The notes: generated from the sequence alone by a model not told the origin. A DNA stretch of 64,000 bases from Timema cristinae (GCA_039000515.1 JBCFYV010000012.1:14820290-14884289); one strand, 5' to 3'. Positions 1 through 12,224 are shown, counted from the stretch's first letter. Numbers and translations are program-made.

Positions 1-410
1 CTCATTGTGTAATTAAATTTCCTGATGAGTAGTAATACACGGAAAGATAATTTTAAATTATTGAAGTGAGACATTAACTACTAGTCTTTCAGATCTTGGT
101 TGTTGCCACATATTTTTAAAACTACGTCTTACTATCCATTCAGGTTAAATACATTTGCCAAAGCCGATTTGTCCATATTTATAGGAAACTAACTTTTATA
201 CAATTTGGACCAGAAAATAATTATCTTTAAATTTAATCTGAAGCGTGGTCTTTCAATCTGAGCCTAAGGAATAAATTGATAGTTATTGAGAACAATCTGA
301 TAAAGTGGTTTTGGCTAAAGAATGATCGACAGATAGGATTGAATATGTTATTTAATGAAGACCTTCACTGTGTGTATGTATCCCCAAACATTATGGATAA
401 TTAAAGCTTG
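1..410. other. A+T-rich sequence without a gene
   Basis: No open frame of note. The only structure seen is a short relic of the SINE 3' tail at 121-160, listed separately. Confidence 0.5.
121..160 (-). repeat. Relic of the shared SINE 3' tail
   Basis: The plus strand reads cgtcttactatccattcagg, the complement of the tail shared by SINE-A and SINE-B (GGGTAGTAAGACG in intact copies). About 30-40 bases are recognisable and the rest of the SINE is lost. The call rests on similarity to the intact copies near 15.9 and 18.3 kb. Confidence 0.4.
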
Positions 411-626
411 TATTCTTAGATAGGGTGGTCATGTAATGCGTATGGATGATGGCAGGCATTTACATAATATTTTATTTGGGAAACCTGAAGACCCCTTGGT
501 ACAACAAGCCATCAATGGGAGGATAATGTTGATATGAATTTGAAGGAGGTCAGGTATCAAATTATGAATTGGATGGATTAACCCTAGAATAGGGTTTAAT
601 GCAAGCTTACGTTCTGGCACTCATGA
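411..626 (+). mobile_element. 3' end of a decayed non-LTR LINE (ORF2 C-terminus)
   Basis: One frame across about 430-540 reads GGHVMRMDDGRHLHNILFGK followed by PEDPLVQQAINGR. This matches the pattern W-x-GHVxRM ... GKPEG ... RGRPxxRW found at the C-terminus of jockey/CR1-like LINE ORF2 proteins. A second frame then gives WEDNVDMNLKEV, so at least one frameshift is present. The same DNA pattern, including GCTTACGTTCTGG near its end, recurs at 41490-41730, so the two are copies of one family. No reverse transcriptase motifs lie upstream, so this is a 5'-truncated dead copy. The LINE clade cannot be decided by eye. Confidence 0.65.
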
Positions 627-639
627 AAGTTGTATATAT

Positions 640-2040
640 TAAGGCCAAGGAGTTAGTCAATTACTATTGTAATAGATTAAATATGCTCATTTTCTAAAAT
701 TGTATGTTATTTTAACATAAATAGGAACAGTTTATATGCTTGTATGACTTTTACGCAATCTGGGATTATCCTAGCTGAAATACAATGGTCGTTTTGAACA
801 TGTAGGTCATAAGTCGTTTGTAGTGTTTGTGAAAACAATTGCTACCCCTACTTTTAGTTTGTTTACTTATCACTAGCGTTTCTCTATCTAGTTTATGTAC
901 AATCACCTGATAGTAAAGTAAGGTTAGATTTTTTTTTTTCAAAATTGAAAGAGGATCATTTGATAGTTATGTAAATCTAGGTTTTGTTCTGTTAAGCTAA
1001 GTTTGAAATAATGAGATAAAATCGCCTTACGGTTAGGTTAGGTTAGATTAAATTATAATATGTTAGATGTTAAAAAATTAAAGGAAATCCACTCTTGGCT
1101 ATGGCAGGTAAATATGGTATGAGTTAGATGATCTTAGGTTAGGTCTACATACATGAAAGTGAGAACACGTTTTCTCCCTAGACCATGCATCCGGTCTCTG
1201 TTGATCTAAACGAACTTACCAAGTAAGACTGAACCAAACTTCCTGTATCGATAGGTATAAATGGGTCGCTTTTCAAGAGAAATGCACCTAAGTTTCTAGA
1301 CTGTTTCAATCGAATATGTTTTGCACCGGAAAGACAAAGATTATACGACAAATATATCTTGATTAAACTTTCTTATTAAAAGTATGATTATTTTATCTAA
1401 GATAAAGATAAACTTTCTCACCATTTAAATTGAGTTGTACCGTTCAATTTTCATGGGAAATGCCTTTTAATAAATGCAAGAATTATGTTTGTGGTCAGCA
1501 ATGATAACATTTCACTATATTATTAGTGTTATCTTAGCGATACATATTGGCTATCAATAGTAACACTAGCAGATATCATGGATTTAAGGATGAATAAGTA
1601 AAGTAGATATAGTAAATTTATATCTCTCAGATAAAAATTGGACTGTATGCATCCTCCGACTTAGTTCTCTTGTTTTCCTAATAAGCATGATGAAGGCAAT
1701 TTTTACTTATTTACTTAATGCATCTTATCTTCAATCAATGAAACAGTAAAATAACCACCACCATATATTATAATATTTACTTCAGAGAAACCAATTTTCA
1801 AAAGTGAAACATAAACTCGAGTAACACCATTCCAGTCGGACGATAAAAATTTGAGAGGGCTGGTTTTTTTCTAGCATTACCCAAAAAAAGGTTTCACGGA
1901 TGTAATGAGAGAAAAATAAATTCTTCAGTATCTGTATATTTGTTACGTGGACGAGTAGAGAGGGGGAAGAGAAACAGAAATATAGGAAACAAAGGCGTAG
2001 AGTTAGTATAAATATTGTTGTATTTTTGGATGCTAGAGTG
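640..2040. other. A+T-rich sequence without a gene
   Basis: Nothing supportable except a three-unit GGTTA run at 1031-1046. The open frames between 1782 and 2123 resemble no known protein. Confidence 0.5.
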
Positions 2041-2590
2041 AGACAGTGGCATGCCAACCAGAGGTGGAGATAAGGGTACACACTCCACAGCGGGTGAGTG
2101 ATTGGCTCGCTAATAACTTGCATGTGCCTTGCCTTTATTGGAGGGTTGGGGGGAGGGGAGGGTGGGATTGCGATCCCTCTTCATACCTCTACCCTAGTTT
2201 CTGCCGCCTGAACCTGCCACTGGTAACCACACCCTGTCGCTTTCAGGCTGGTAGTAGAGAGAAGTCTCGCCTATCCCCGTGTGTGTATGTTTGTCTAGTT
2301 GGTCAACTTGTTCGCAAGTCCGTCCTTCCGTCCGATTGATTCAACTTCCCCATCACGGCGATCTAGTCAAAGCACCCTCTCTAACCCCCCTTTAGCCTTA
2401 ACTCTTCCCCTATATCCTTCATCATACACTTGCACTTTTCAAACAGCTACAAACTCACATAAAGTTATAAAACCGATTTACCCCCCATCGCCTTTAAACA
2501 CCAGACTAATTCATTTATTCTTTTTTTTTTTCAGACCTCCACTTACTATATTTATTTTATACTGTTTCCAAAACAACTTAACAAAGTTTT
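2040..2590. other. G+C-richer, pyrimidine-rich segment of unknown nature
   Basis: The segment stands out from its A+T-rich flanks and becomes strongly C/T-rich from about 2340 to 2540. Two overlapping open frames of 97 codons lie on the plus strand (2046-2339 and 2299-2592), but neither has a recognisable domain and both have a biased low-complexity composition. It could be an exon or promoter remnant or an old repeat; nothing seen here decides this. Confidence 0.3.
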
Positions 2591-2599
2591 GATTACAAA

Positions 2600-3470
2600 T
2601 TAATTACAAACCGAGGTACAGGTTTTGGCAAATAACTGCGTATAAGGGTGTAGAATTTTGTGGTGAAAGTTGTAAATTTGGCGTTGTTTGGAAAGGGGAT
2701 TCGGGTTATGGGGGTGTCAGGATAGCATGAAGGGTTGCGGTTTATGTGTTATTGGCGAGGAAGTTATCGCTGTAATTTTCATTCAAGATATGGGAATTTG
2801 TATGTCCAAACTATAGTACTTCTCTGGGAACCTGACTAGCAACGCCAAGTCTACAATATATTTGAATGTACAGTTAAATTTGTTCTAGATCTCTTTTACG
2901 AAAATAAATATTTTACTGCAGCTATTTGTTGAATTAAATATTTTAAATTATAATATTTTATTTGTACATATAATATTAAGAGGGAGCGCACCAGGATTGG
3001 TGAAGAAGCAAAAAATATTTAAATATACATGTCCTACAAATATTTAAAAAGCATTTTTACTCAAAAATTAAATTATAATTCAAACTTTGTAGAGAGAGCC
3101 TTCAAACCTCTTCATAACTTTCATTGAAGATACATTTATTAGCAAATGTATTATGCTACCTTTGCATGGTCAAATTACCATGACCATTAAAATACATCAT
3201 TGGGTAGGTACGACTTTATATTATTAAATATTGTTAAACGTTAAACAGGTAAGTAGTTCGTATTCCTGTCCACTTTGTCAATGTAAACCCAATAAGCTTC
3301 CAACTTACCATCCTAGAGCTTTCTACTAGTATCAGCCACCACTTCTAATCATACTTAGATTTAATTAAGAGTTGGTTGGCAGACAAATTATAGTAACTTA
3401 TATTTAATCCAATAGTCATTTATATAGAACATAATATAACTTTATTAATATCCTTTAAACTGAATAATGA
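2600..3470. other. A+T-rich sequence without a gene
   Basis: No coding potential, repeat or structured element recognised. Confidence 0.5.
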
Positions 3471-3479
3471 CGACTAGAT

Positions 3480-3545
3480 ATGGGAATTGAACTCGGGACC
3501 TTTAGCTTAGTACGCCAATGCTCCAATCCATCAAAGTGACAGCTC
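3480..3545 (-). mobile_element. tRNA-like SINE head relic
   Basis: Read on the minus strand this gives a tRNA-like 3' half: a GGTCCCGAGTTCAATTCCC box B region preceded by GGCGTACTAAGCTAAA. Related pieces occur near 8530, 40630 and 63930. No flanking duplication or tail is visible, and the paired arms of a working tRNA cannot be drawn. It is best read as part of an old tRNA-derived SINE family distinct from SINE-A and SINE-B. Confidence 0.4.
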
Positions 3546-3839
3546 CCAATCACATGACTGGTTCTATAAATAGGCCTATATGAAAATTGGTTTAGTAAAT
3601 GTTGTAACTTTCAAAAATGTGCCTTCCTTTATAAAGCTGACAATATTTAAGATTTTTAATATTTGGCCAATATTTTTAAAAAGGGTTGGAATATAACCTG
3701 ATGGTACATCACTTATTATACATATATTTTAAAAGAGCCGATGATTATGTGTGAAGAAGCGTACTATATAAGAAATTTGAGCTAACTTTAGGATACCCAA
3801 AATACACTTTTTAATCTAATTAAGGTATGTTTGATTCAT

Positions 3840-4735
3840 ACGAATGGCAGGGTATGTGTTTGATGTCACTTATCAGATACTTTCGAAATACATAGTAGCT
3901 TGAAACAAGGAGATACACTTTCCCGATAACTGTTTAATCTAGCCTTATATATTAGGGTAATGCAAGAGAGTAGAGGATGGTTGAAATTAAAGAGTACAAT
4001 GTGGCTATTAGGTTATGCAAATGATTTAGCTTTGTTGTGCAATAGTAAAGGATTTGGTGGCGAGAAATGCGGATATTTTATGAAAGGCTAGTAAAGAAAT
4101 AAGTTTATAAATTAATGATGAAAAGACTACGTATATGATAACACAGAGATTGAGGACGATAATTTAAAGATTACTACGAGAAATAAATAATTTGACATGG
4201 TTAATGAATTTAAATAACTGGGTAAGTTTTAACCAGCAATAACTAAAATGAATTTGAAATTAGGAAAAGCATACACTCGGGAAATGCATGCTATCACTCG
4301 GTCGGTAAGTTTTTGAGTTCTCGCCTGGTTTCAAGGAATGTAAAACTCCTGACCTTATACAACGAAAAAAATCTAGGATGATCGTAAACAGGGTGCTTAA
4401 GAAGATACTTGGTCCAAAGAGGGATACAAATACTGGGGAGTGAAGAAGGTTACATAATGATAATTATATACCCTGTTCTCATCAAACTAAATTATTAGGA
4501 GAGTAAAGTCTTGTAGATTATGGTGGGACGAACATGCAGCGCTAATAGGATAATCTAGAACCTTGTTCAGGTTATTGACTGAGAACCCCAATGGGAAAAG
4601 ACCACTGGGAATACCTACACGCAGATGGCAGGTTAACATAAGAATGGACCTGAAAAAGATAGGGTGGAATGAGGTGGATAATAAGTTTTTCATTGAAATT
4701 TAAAATTCCTAATGCCATAGCGTAAGTAAGTAATA
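3840..4735 (+). mobile_element. Decayed non-LTR LINE, RT end to 3' terminus
   Basis: From about 3872 one frame reads DTFEIHSSLKQGDTLSR, stop, LFNLALYIR, then GYANDLALLC. These are the block before the RT active site (LxQGDxLSPLLFNLAL) and the active-site box, with YAND in place of YADD. Near the 3' end (4502-4735) a single frame gives RVKSCRLWWDEHAALIG, stop, SRTLFRLLTENPNGKRPLG, then RRWQVNIRMDLKKIGWNEVD. This is the C-terminal signature of the widespread arthropod LINE proteins with VKSRRLRWAGHVARM and GKRPLGRPRRRW. The copy is 5' truncated, has several stops and frameshifts, and ends in a GTAAGTAAGT-like motif that is also seen at the end of the 21.7 kb copy. It is non-functional. Confidence 0.75.
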
Positions 4736-4739
4736 CTTA

Positions 4740-7700
4740 AAATAAAAACATGGTTTCCAGAAAGTCCTTTCCCAACTCTCAGTTATAAAATAAATAATGA
4801 TAAAAGTATACTAATAAATGATGGATAATTTTAGCCTTGTATATATATTCTTACGAAAGAGGATTAATTTTATAACCCTTCATTTAAAAAAGACGAAAAC
4901 ATTGGAGACTAAACTACCAAAGATTAAATTGTAATCTTATTAGTATTTGGAAATTACAACTGTTATATAAGAACTGACACCAGAAGTGGTAGAATTGTAA
5001 GAATGACCCATCACTTACTATATTAAGTGTGGCATAGTGTATTGGAATGGCAATCAATAGAGGGATAAAGAAAAAAGTTCAACTGGTTCTCAAAGCTCAT
5101 CACCACTTGCTTGACTTTATTAAAAACTTCCAAGACTAGTCTCCATTTTATTTTCAACTCATTTCGATTGTATTTGTAGCAAACTATTATTTTAGTAATT
5201 TTCAAATGAATTCTAAAATTACTGTTTCATATAAGTGTAACTCTTCTTTAAAGCACCACCTACTTTAAGATAAATATCCTCACAACACTGATATTTATCA
5301 TGGAAATGACACCTTTGAAGCATCAAAACCACTAAACTGATCTCAATAATTTTAGAACTATGTTTTCTGAGCTTATTGAAAGGTTTTTTTAAAGGTTGTG
5401 TTGTTATAACAATTTACATTTATCTCGTAGCTTTGAAATTTGGAATAAAACAACTTTGAATTACGACATACACTCCTTTACTTTTTTAAAAAATAAAATA
5501 CAAAGTGTAAGTTGTTAATCCTATCGTAACATCTAACTCCACTTTGGCGTGAAGCGTATTTCGAATTAACATACCATTTTTTAGGTAATGTTGGGTTTAG
5601 TCATGTCTGCAAATAGTTTCTGTGCTCTGGTAGGCATCCGACCTTAACACTTAATAGGAAAAAACGATTTCCTTATATCTAAATTATTTTCAATTACGCT
5701 TTAGGTTATTCTAAGTTATTATCCCGATACCCACGTTTGATGCAGATGCAATGAAGTGATCCTACCTTGCTAAAGACCAGCTAACGAAACCTTTGGACCA
5801 ATTTGCTCGCTTCAACCTAAGCTATCGCAGACTCATCATTTGGTCCTCCCTTGATGGTAGGCAAAACCATTCCCATGCCCCACCCACCTCTCCTACAAAG
5901 ATTAACGCTTAAACTTTTGGCAGGTAACACAAAACTGACCCATTCACAAGAGTCTCGAGCTTTTGAAGGGCTTGTGGAGGGGGAGGGGGTAACGTTTGTG
6001 CTTCATACTTGTGGGGAAGCCCTCTGTCTACTTTCATATCATTTTTACATTCTCCTTTTCAACTCCCTTGTGTTCTTTCTCTCTCTCTCTCTATTTCTAG
6101 TCGTCTTTGATGTTCGGCCTTTTGTGGTGGGAAAGTGAGAGGTATTTAGCAACTTAATCTTCATTGAGAATTAGTTTGACGGCCTTTCTACCTCAAACTA
6201 ATGAACCGTTTCACCTCCAACTCTAACTAACACCTCCACACCTCCATCCCCTCATCGAGACTTGTGATGTATCAATAGCACAGTGAGAAGGAGGTTCATT
6301 GTATGGACTTACTAAAGGTTTTCAAGGAAGTTGCGAGTACTCTTAGGGAAATCGTTATATAAAAACTATGAAAGAAGTAATTTTACATTTATATACAATT
6401 TATAGTAGTACAATTACTACAGGCTAAGGTTGTCTCTTTATCGTAATATCAAAGTTGTTCTATGAATACATCATTCATTTAGTTTATCAATAGGAGAGTT
6501 CATTTGTTTTGAAAAATAGCCTGTGAATGGTTTGTTGAATATATTTTTTTAATTATTTACAACGCAAATAGTGTAATTGTGATGGTTCCATCACTATCAC
6601 TCCTGGATCTGGTACCCGGAATTGGGTTATACATGGTTGATTGGCAGAAAACACTAGTCTAACTGCCTAAAGTGTAGAGGGATTACTCCAATACAAAAAT
6701 AATTATTACATATTCACTATTTGGACAGGGGACTGATGAAAATGAGGGGGTAAAAATTCACAAAACTAAAATAATAATAACCTTTTCGTGTGGTAGAAGA
6801 TTTAAATTTGTCAGGAAGATATGAGAGCCTCACCAAACAACCATTAAGGTCTGATCCATAAATTCAAAATGAAGAAGCAATACATGGAGAAGAATGTTTC
6901 ACTCAACAATCCTAGAACCATTATAAAAAAACCTTTTTGTTGGGATATACAAAGTGAGTTTGACATGTAAAACAATAGTTCCTACCAGAGAACCGAACTA
7001 CTTGTACACATATCAAATTTAAAAATTTTGTTTGGTTATGTCGTTGTGGCTTTAAATTTAAATTTGAAAGCACATAATTACCCAATATAAGATAATCAAA
7101 TAGATATTAAAATTTTAAAATGGGAATGGTGGAACTAAAAAAGTTTGGCAGAAAGGATAGATAGTATAACACATTTCCAAAATTATTATAAAATCTTCTT
7201 TTCAGCATTGAAGACAATTTAAATTCTCCAACTTTGTAAAAGGAGCACCGTACAGTAAGCATAAAGCTGGATGGTTGGAAATTTAAAAAAAGGGGGGGGG
7301 GGGGGAACGGCTAATAGGAAATAAAAATTCTCAACATGGTAGAAAGCTTAAGTATTGTAGAGGAATATAAATAAATCTAAAAATAAACGAATTTAAAACT
7401 TAAATATTATCTTAAAGCGGAAATATTAGCGTTAGGATAGCTAATCTTAAATTGAAAGGTAAATTAACGCTTATCTAACAGCGACATATCAATTAAAATA
7501 TATTAATTTTTGCGACAGAGCTTTTTGAAAAACCATGTTCTTAATCATTATTTTATGTAACAGAGTATAGTAGAAGCCTCTTTGACGAACTGTGATGACT
7601 TCTTAATCATATTTGTAAAAATTGAACAGTAATAGTCGAAGCTCTTTGACACTTAATTTATTTATCATTGATTGCATTTGTAAAAAATTGAACTGTTATA

Positions 7701-8060
7701 ATCGTGTTGTTTAGTACATAATTTATATTTCAGATTAATATTTTGTACTTAAATATTATTTTTTCAATTTATTAATTTCGTGTTTATTTGTAATTCATAG
7801 TTAGCTCAGGAAATGTGGTACAAATTACTTTATAAAGTGGCAATCCGAGGGCGCACGTTTCAATTGTAAAGTGTAGGTGCTGCTCTACCTAATACGCGGA
7901 GTTAAAATATAGTCCTTAATAAGAGTGAAGACGGTGACACTTGATTAAGTAACCTGTAATTTTCTCACAAACAATGTAACTTCATCATTTTATCCTCCTC
8001 CCTAAAGCTGTAATTGTCGCGGCTCTTTATAATGTTATTTTCATTCTGATCAATAACCAG
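4740..8060. other. Long A+T-rich stretch without a gene
   Basis: No coding potential is supported. Small features only: a CT run at 6075-6093, a run of 14 G at 7292-7305 and a modestly G+C-richer part at 5830-6140 with a 95-codon frame of no recognisable content. Confidence 0.5.
7292..7305. repeat. Homopolymer G run (14 G)
   Basis: An uninterrupted run of 14 G directly follows an A run in otherwise A+T-rich DNA. Similar G runs occur at 24129-24149 and 62179-62194. Length in such runs is often uncertain in assemblies. Confidence 0.8.
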
Positions 8061-8137
8061 TTTATTATGATTAGTTATCCCGATTCTAGCCTGACGCTCC
8101 ATAGTGGAGTTACATATCCTGCACGGGCCCAAATATT

Positions 8138-8269
8138 GTCCGATAATATTCTAAGGTGTAAAGCCAGCAGTGGTCCAATGGTGGCCCGGTAATATCTTAG
8201 GTTCAAGCCAGCAGTGGTCCAATAGTAGTCCAGTAATATCCTAGGGTGTCAGACCAGATGTGGCAATAA
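8138..8269 (+). repeat. Three-unit tandem repeat of about 44 bp
   Basis: Units at 8138-8183, 8184-8227 and 8228-8269 each contain a CCxGTAATATCxTAGG-like core. The first two also share AAGCCAGCAGTGGTCCAAT; the third is more diverged there (AGACCAGATGTGGCAATA). The array is flanked by non-repetitive sequence and is not part of any recognised transposon. Confidence 0.75.
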
Positions 8270-8529
8270 CAGGGATATCACCTGTGTTGTAAAGAGATGA
8301 TATTTTTATTCACATCATCTTAATGTTATGATGTTTTATTAAAATCGCCATAGAAAACAAAATTTGCGCTATAAACATGGAATAATTAATCAACGTTTAA
8401 ACCATTATAATAGTGAAAATCACAAAATATCTTATTAATTCACAGGCTAGCTGAAAACCACAAAACTAATTTTAAAATTAGTAAAATAAGTAAGCATTAT
8501 TTATAATATAATGAACAAAAATAATTTCC

Positions 8530-8605
8530 CGATGCCTTAGCTAAGTTAGTAGTAGTCTGCTGAGCTAAGGGTCCTGGGACTCCATTGATGGCTTGGCCAA
8601 AAACA
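8530..8605 (+). mobile_element. tRNA-like SINE head relic
   Basis: The plus strand carries GCTGAGCTAAGGGTCCTGGG ACTCCATT. This aligns to the GTACTAAGCTAAAGGTCCCG AGTTCAATT box seen on the minus strand near 3.5 kb. No tail or duplication is visible; this is a weak call based on one box. Confidence 0.3.
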
Positions 8606-8609
8606 TGTA

Positions 8610-9085
8610 TGACTTGTGAAATATGAGTTTCCCTTTTCACAGTGATAAATTAACCACCAGTGACTGTATGTTGTGTCTATTTTAAAATGAAGTAAATGTA
8701 TACGTCGTGTTCTGTTATTATCAGTCGGTTCATAAATTTAACGTTAAACATCTAAAAAAATAAAACTATATATAGTCCTCAACCTCATAGAGGGTAACCA
8801 CAAAATAGTTCTAGACCATACAGTTTCTCGATTTATAATTTTAAGTTGATATTAACACACAAAAGTGATCCTTAAAGATATATTACAATATAATCTTTAA
8901 AAAAATATAATCGTTAACATTTTTAAAATATTTGGAGAATTGGTTAATAAAGTAAGTTTTGCTTCCCGTTCCTCGGCTTATTATCCTTCCAGAAAATCTA
9001 CATATTTTCGCTAGTGGAATATAGGTAAGGTAGGTATATATATATGGAAAATGTATTCTTATTTCTGAAGGAAGGGATAAAGCAA
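8610..9085. other. A+T-rich sequence without a gene
   Basis: No supportable feature; a short TA run lies near 9037-9048. Confidence 0.5.
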
Positions 9086-9089
9086 TCAG

Positions 9090-9205
9090 TACAAAATACC
9101 TAGGTACGCCCGGATGAGATTTGAATCCCAACTTCCTGGTCACCGGAAAACCGGCTTAGACGAGATTGCACGCCTTAGTCCGTATGCCCACTGAAGCAGG
9201 TTGTT
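9090..9205 (-). mobile_element. Old SINE-B-type head (tRNA-like)
   Basis: On the minus strand a head of the type GGGCATACGGACTAAGGCGT ... CCGGTGACC ... GGGATTCAAATCTCATCC is readable. It has a box-A-like GGACTAAGGCGT stretch and a box-B-like GATTCAAATC. It resembles the heads at 17.4, 22.2 and 38.4 kb. The 3' tail is not recognisable, so this is either truncated or very old. Confidence 0.45.
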
Positions 9206-9664
9206 TTGAGGAATTCCTCTCACGTCCCAAACTCTCCCGGAATGGACCTCTGTGTTTGTAGGTGGACATTGACCAATGGTTTTCCTTTGCAAACATAAAA
9301 ATCCTTTTTTCTCGAAAAGAGGGCAAGAAGGAGGGTGGGAAGATATTTGGTCCAGAGTGGGAATAAGTCTAAGCCCAGGAAGGGTGAAAGATTCTGGCTG
9401 TGTCACCCTTTGGTGCACATCTGTCACCCGTCGTCGGCTGGTGGAACGGGAGCCTTAAAAATGTATGGTTCAGCTAGAGAGGTGAGTAGACGAGTTACAG
9501 GGTGGGTCGAAAACTGGCCCTGAATTATGTTCTGACTTTCACCACGTGTCTCCCAATACCTGTTTGAGAAGCCATATATATTATATATGGTAATGTTGTA
9601 GTAATGAGTAAGGAATAATTGAGACCAAATGTATCAAAATTTATTTGGAGAAAGAGTGTTAAAC

Positions 9665-9785
9665 ACGTTAGGAAAAAGCACCTCCCCAGCACATCAAGCC
9701 CAGATTCGAACCCTGATCTTTCCATCTTTGACAAGCCAGAATATTTCAAGTGTGACGTCTTAGACCATTTGATCAAAATATATTA
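9665..9785 (-). mobile_element. Old SINE-B-type head (tRNA-like)
   Basis: Minus-strand reading gives AAATGGTCTAAGACGTC, then GGCTTGTCAAAGATGG, then a box-B-like GGGTTCGAATCTGG. This is the same order as in the other old SINE-B heads. The box B is unusually well kept. No TSD seen. Confidence 0.5.
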
Positions 9786-9949
9786 TTCTTTCCTCGCCAT
9801 ATAGGTGGAGCTAGCTCGCATTAAAAAGTTTGTTTCTTGGCTTTCTCCATTTTTAACTCTATGTCCGGGAAAAACCCATATTTCAGACTTATCCGATAAG
9901 GACAAGAATGATAGGTTTTGCAATCACATTTGTGTGGAGGAAGGCTAAA

Positions 9950-10065
9950 AAATAAGATAAGGGTAGAAAACCATAGAATATTTATTCGAGATTTAAGCTC
10001 AGAACTATCCATCCTTGACGAGCCAGACTAGGTGAGATTATTGCCTTAGTAAATTAGACCACCAA
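9950..10065 (-). mobile_element. Old SINE-B-type head (tRNA-like)
   Basis: Minus-strand reading gives GGTCTAATTTACTAAGGCAA, CTGGCTCGTCAAGGATGG and a decayed box B (GAGCTTAAATCTCG). With the 9.67 kb relic it makes two same-strand heads about 280 bp apart. Confidence 0.4.
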
Positions 10066-10599
10066 TGAGGGTGAGATCTTTTCCAGCATATTTATAAACA
10101 AATTTTAAGAAACTAGGATATTGTTGTGGAGAAAATCCATGTCTGAGTATTTACAGAGGATGAAGAGCTCCTTAAATAATTAAGAATATTTGATTGGATT
10201 TTATTTATAACCAAATCAATAAAAAAATATTTTCTTTAATCAGCTACATTCAAAATAAAATTCCTGGTTATAGATTTTGCTTGTTAGGGATGGAATTAAA
10301 ATGCTCAAAGTAAGGTTATTTATTTTGAGAATTTGTTAACAAAGTTAAGATGTGTAAAAAAATAAACGTATTTTCAAATAGCTTTCTGATGGAGTATATT
10401 TTGTGTGAATATGAAAAAATGACACCCGGATAGGTAGAGTAGCCAATATAAACAAAATGTCAATGTAGTTATTCGTATTACAGCTGGTGTATGCACATAT
10501 GAAATAGATTATTAACCATTTTAACTACAACATAGTTATATAAGGTCATTTCTATGAAAATCCACTCAACTATAGTTTTTAAATACTTTATTTGACTCT

Positions 10600-10835
10600 T
10601 TTGGCTCTACCTCTTACTATCCATCGGGGCACACGCATAGTTAGAAAACACTTATAAGGAACTAAAGAGGAAGGTAGGATTCGGAGTAAGTATGAGCGTA
10701 TTTTCATGGGTGGAGAGAGAAATAAGTATTTAGTCAGAATAATATTTCCAGTAGATTATACCCAGCTAGATTTAAACCCCATTCTCTCCATCACTGGGAG
10801 AAAAGCCTGGACAAGCTTGAAGCCCTAGCCCATTT
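10600..10835 (-). mobile_element. Old full-length SINE-B-type copy
   Basis: The plus strand starts with CTCTTACTATCCATCGGGGC (complement of the shared tail), passes through a body with GGGTGGAGAGAGAAATAAG (compare GGAGGGAGAGTGAAAACC in good copies), and ends in a tRNA-like head with a box-B complement GATTTAAACCCC. Order and spacing match an intact SINE-B of about 250 bp, with many substitutions. No TSD is visible. Confidence 0.5.
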
Positions 10836-10839
10836 GTTC

Positions 10840-12165
10840 ATCATAAGGCTGAAAATATCTTTAAGCTAATATTAATTTTCAATCACTTCTATTTATTTCA
10901 TATCTAATTAATATATTTAAAATGGCCATATTTTCAAGTTTATAATAACTTCAAAGGTAAAAAAAAATGACTCCACAGTAAGAATTTTTTTCAGTGACTT
11001 ATGTATCGATATATTGTATAACGGAAGACATCTGGTGTTTCTTTCGCTCAAGAACTTTACATGTCCTAGAAACTAGTGAAAGGAAAGAATAGCTCGATAA
11101 TTCTCTGTTCTACATGTTCTGACTCGACCAAACAAATTGACCAGACCTTCGATAGAAAGTAGTTGGAACATTTCTTACCCCCGTCTTTCCATCGTTTTAT
11201 TTTTCTCCTGCTTTCCAATCTTGGATCTCCCGACCCCTTTCCCTCCTCCCTAAACCACAATACCAACACTCCTTTCTGTAAAATCCACAATTTCTTCTCC
11301 CCTTGATAAAGTTCGTGGTACTTTAGGTTTGAATGATACAGGCTACCTTCACCGCTGAATGGACAGAAACATAGAAAGTGAGGTGGAATATATATATATA
11401 TATATAATATATATATATATATTATATATATATATATATATATAAAATACATATATATAAAAGAAAATATTCCTGTGTTCCAATTTTATTTTCTTACGCC
11501 AATATTCTTTTTTTTATATCGACCTTGTCCACTCTTGTCAAAGGAAACGAGAGAAAGATTTGTAAGCAGTTAGTTTGGACACTTTTTGAATTAAGTTTCG
11601 ATGTTCAAATGCTAGTCAAGAAAGAAAAAAGATATATGTATTTTTAGTTATATTAAAATATGACTAACTCATTTTCTAAGATAATTAAGGTGAGTTCTAA
11701 CAAGTCATTTTAAATGATTCAACTCTCAATGAAATTGGAAAGGAATTTGTTCACATGTGATCACATATGTTCACATATTGTTCACGCTGAAACTGATAAA
11801 AAACCTTTACATATTTAGAAATGGCAGCGTGTTAAATGCTAATACAAGCAGCAGTTCGTGAAATATGATGAACAGTTATCGTGTGAGTTACCAAATATTT
11901 TAGATAACAAAAGAAGAACTTTAGATTTGTGTTAGACAATGGATGTTAGGTCAAAATACACTGAGTGCTATTTAGAAGTAGTTTAAAAAACTGACTAACA
12001 AAGACACTGAACTATGACGAAAAAAATCAATGCATGGATTTTCATTTTTTAATAATGATAGTCAAAAATAAAGAAAAGTAGACCTCCCCTTCTTTATTAA
12101 TGAATGCATGAGTTATGCATAGTAAAATTATTTTAATGAATTTTAATGAATTAATGAATTATGCA
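10840..12165. other. A+T-rich sequence without a gene
   Basis: Holds the AT dinucleotide tract listed below. The 128-codon minus-strand frame at 11066-11452 begins in that tract (alternating Ile-Tyr) and has no recognisable domain. Confidence 0.5.
11390..11450. repeat. Interrupted (AT)n microsatellite
   Basis: About 60 bases of alternating A and T with two phase slips. It belongs to a set of similar AT tracts at 16.3, 22.4, 25.5 and 60.3 kb. Confidence 0.9.
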
Positions 12166-12168
12166 TGT

Positions 12169-12219
12169 ATTAACGTCATGAAAAGTACTTTAATGATTGT
12201 ATAGTTTCATGACGTTAAT
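12169..12219. repeat. Perfect 15-bp inverted repeat with 21-nt loop
   Basis: ATTAACGTCATGAAA at 12169-12183 is the exact reverse complement of 12205-12219. The loop is 12184-12204. The stem is preceded by short direct repeats of TTTTAATGAA/TTAATGAATT (12131-12160). It is not part of a recognised transposon and is too far from any gene to be called a terminator. Confidence 0.85.
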
Positions 12220-12224
12220 TGGGT

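Noticed and set aside
1031..1046. Interstitial telomere repeat (GGTTA)n
   Set aside because: Only about three units, one imperfect; too short to separate from chance in A+T-rich DNA.
11066..11452. 128-codon minus-strand frame
   Set aside because: Begins with Ile-Tyr repeats from an AT tract and shows no domain; it lies in repeat-derived, A+T-rich sequence.
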